Positions 36,335 to 38,756 of a DNA stretch of 38,756 nucleotides are shown here, in pieces (position 1 is the stretch's first letter; each line of letters begins with the position of its first letter). Both the position numbers and the translations under genes were made by a program. The DNA is taken from positions 1 through 38,756 of the forward strand of contig NZ_MSTI01000038.1 in assembly GCF_001949125.1 (NCBI RefSeq), given 5' to 3'. The notes beneath the pieces were generated by a model. It worked only from the letters and a program-made list of their open reading frames with translations. It was not told the DNA's origin and did no database searches. This stretch comes from Deinococcus marmoris (GTDB lineage Bacteria; Deinococcota; Deinococci; Deinococcales; Deinococcaceae).

Positions 36335-36340
36335 TAGCAT
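36335..36340 (+). promoter_or_regulatory. -10 box upstream of rqcH
   Basis: TAGCAT, then six bases (GCCCGG), then an ATG at 36347. That ATG is not in the rqcH frame; it opens a 15-codon ORF. Confidence 0.6.
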
Positions 36341-36346
36341 GCCCGG

Positions 36347-36381
36347 ATGACCGCCTTTCCCTATTTTTCCCGAGGTTCCGC

Positions 36382-36394
<13 letters not shown>
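36347..36394 (+). CDS. Leaderless 15-residue upstream ORF overlapping the rqcH start
   Basis: The [18 protein letters not shown] ends at a TGA (36392-36394), 13 bases past the first base of the rqcH start codon. Its ATG sits exactly where this genome's leaderless starts lie relative to a TANNNT box. Ribosomes finishing it could reinitiate on the rqcH ATG, which has GAGG 6 bases upstream. No product is known; the role is probably regulatory if it is translated at all. Confidence 0.45.
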
Positions 36395-37955
<1,561 letters not shown>

Positions 37956-37959
<4 letters not shown>

Positions 37960-38504
37960 GCTTCAGCTTTCTCCAGCAGGGCCAGCAGCGCCCGCCGCCC
38001 CAGCTCCACCCCAAGTCCGAAGACCAGATGCGATCCAGCCTCCCACAGCACCGCCGAGAGGGGCAGTTTCCACGGCGGATTCTGGAATCCGGTGGCAGGA
38101 ACGGCGCTGCCGTGCGTCAGGACGTACATCACCGCCCCGGCGGGCACGCCCGCGCCGCGCGTGACGGCGGGCTGGTATTCGGCCAGCAGGCCATACGCCG
38201 CGCCCAGACCCGCACCCAGGGTGTAGTGGACCACCTGTTGCGCGGCCAACTTCTGCCCCTTGCTGATCTCGTGCCCGGTGGCCTCTGCCGCCGCTTCGAT
38301 CATCTCGGCGGGGGGCATGTGGTCTATGCGGCCCGTGGGATCGGCCCCGATCATCTGTTTCTCGGCGTTCGTGGGCGGGAAATAATGTTCGGTCAGCGTT
38401 TGCAGGGGCGGCTCGGCGGCGGATTTCAGATAGGCCCCGGCCAGTCCGGCGACGGCTCCCACCAGCATTCCTCGCAGGGGCTGGGGACGGTGGAGTGGAT
38501 TCAT
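37956..38504 (-). CDS. YagU-like (DUF1440) membrane protein
   Basis: 182 residues with about four hydrophobic segments: [19 protein letters not shown] at the N-terminus, the region around [31 protein letters not shown], and a C-terminal [22 protein letters not shown]. This pattern is that of YagU/DUF1440 inner-membrane proteins, linked to acid resistance in Escherichia coli; the role here is unknown. The ATG at 38504 has TATGCT six bases upstream, no Shine-Dalgarno. It is convergent with rqcH and overlaps its stop as TTAG. Confidence 0.8.
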
Positions 38505-38510
38505 GGGGGC

Positions 38511-38516
38511 AGCATA
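38511..38516 (-). promoter_or_regulatory. -10 box for leaderless YagU-like transcript
   Basis: TATGCT on the minus strand, six bases (GCCCCC) before the ATG. Confidence 0.6.
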
Positions 38517-38756
38517 GAAAATGATGGGGGCGTTGGACAGCGGGGGCAACCTTTAGTTTTGCGTGATGTTCGCCTGCTGGAAGGGGGCGGCCCCACCCTT
38601 CAGGGGGACAGGGGGAAGTAACGTTGCACTGGGCACGAGTTTATGGGCTTTGTGGGTGGGCGGCGGTATCCGGGTCTGATGCCCGGCTCCGTCAGGCTGA
38701 CTGCGGCCCGTCCGCTTCGCGCCCGATGGCCTTCGGTGGCTGCTTTGTTCGGGTGG
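38517..38756. other. Terminal stretch, nothing recognised
   Basis: No frame here has both a start signal and recognisable protein content. The minus strand is open from the window edge to about 38561, but it reads as Pro/Lys-rich low-complexity sequence without known motifs. Confidence 0.4.

Overview
The window looks like a piece of a Deinococcus (or very close relative) chromosome. The reasons are the high GC content, a futalosine-type menaquinone pathway (MqnA, MqnE), several DinB-family and GNAT proteins, a DUF3084 gene beside an LptB-like ATPase, palindromic small repeats, and a very consistent promoter habit. At least 14 starts are preceded by a TANNNT box 6 or 7 bases before an ATG or GTG, with no ribosome-binding site. 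That is the leaderless arrangement described for Deinococcus. The genes are mostly housekeeping; no prophage, plasmid origin or CRISPR array is visible.

Layout. 1-482: the 5' end of an insertion-sequence transposase whose ribosome-binding site lies in a hairpin, then a 141-bp inverted-repeat element. 483-2834: rtcB interrupted by an intein that carries an HNH-type endonuclease and a C2H2-like zinc finger. 2910-7582: GNAT, tRNA-dihydrouridine synthase, DinB, arginase, a second GNAT and a metallophosphoesterase. 7583-8083: no protein gene, but a likely structured RNA with a tRNA-like 3' end and its terminator. 8084-11328: deoB, a DUF3108-like protein and hisD on the minus strand. 11559-14286: lptB with a DUF3084 coiled-coil membrane protein. 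14357-16951: a cyclophilin lipoprotein, and an Lrp/AsnC regulator divergent from alanine dehydrogenase. 17002-19390: DinB, an 8-oxoguanine-deaminase-like amidohydrolase with a structured leader, and a cupin.

19387-24829 is rich in NAD metabolism: a NADAR-pnuC-nadR operon, an IPT lipoprotein, then nadV (nicotinamide phosphoribosyltransferase) whose stop overlaps the start of an AT-richer gene of unknown function. That gene is followed, in the same frame, by a truncated GC-rich paralogue. This locus and the two RNA candidates are the least explained parts of the window.

25029-27554 encodes a G8-domain beta-helix lipoprotein. 27609-29324 holds two fatty-acid oxidation genes. 29375-29571 is a stand-alone small RNA gene with a near-consensus promoter and a terminator. 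29584-32182 holds mqnA, a SnoaL-like gene and mqnE, with a 167-bp MITE in front of mqnA. 32267-36034 holds DUF1684, a DUF3006/metallo-beta-lactamase pair, a secreted unknown, and an RluA-family protein with Gly where the catalytic Asp is expected. 36103-36252 is a second MITE. 36347-38504 holds rqcH, preceded by an overlapping leaderless 15-codon ORF, and a YagU-like membrane protein. Nothing is recognised in the last 240 bases.
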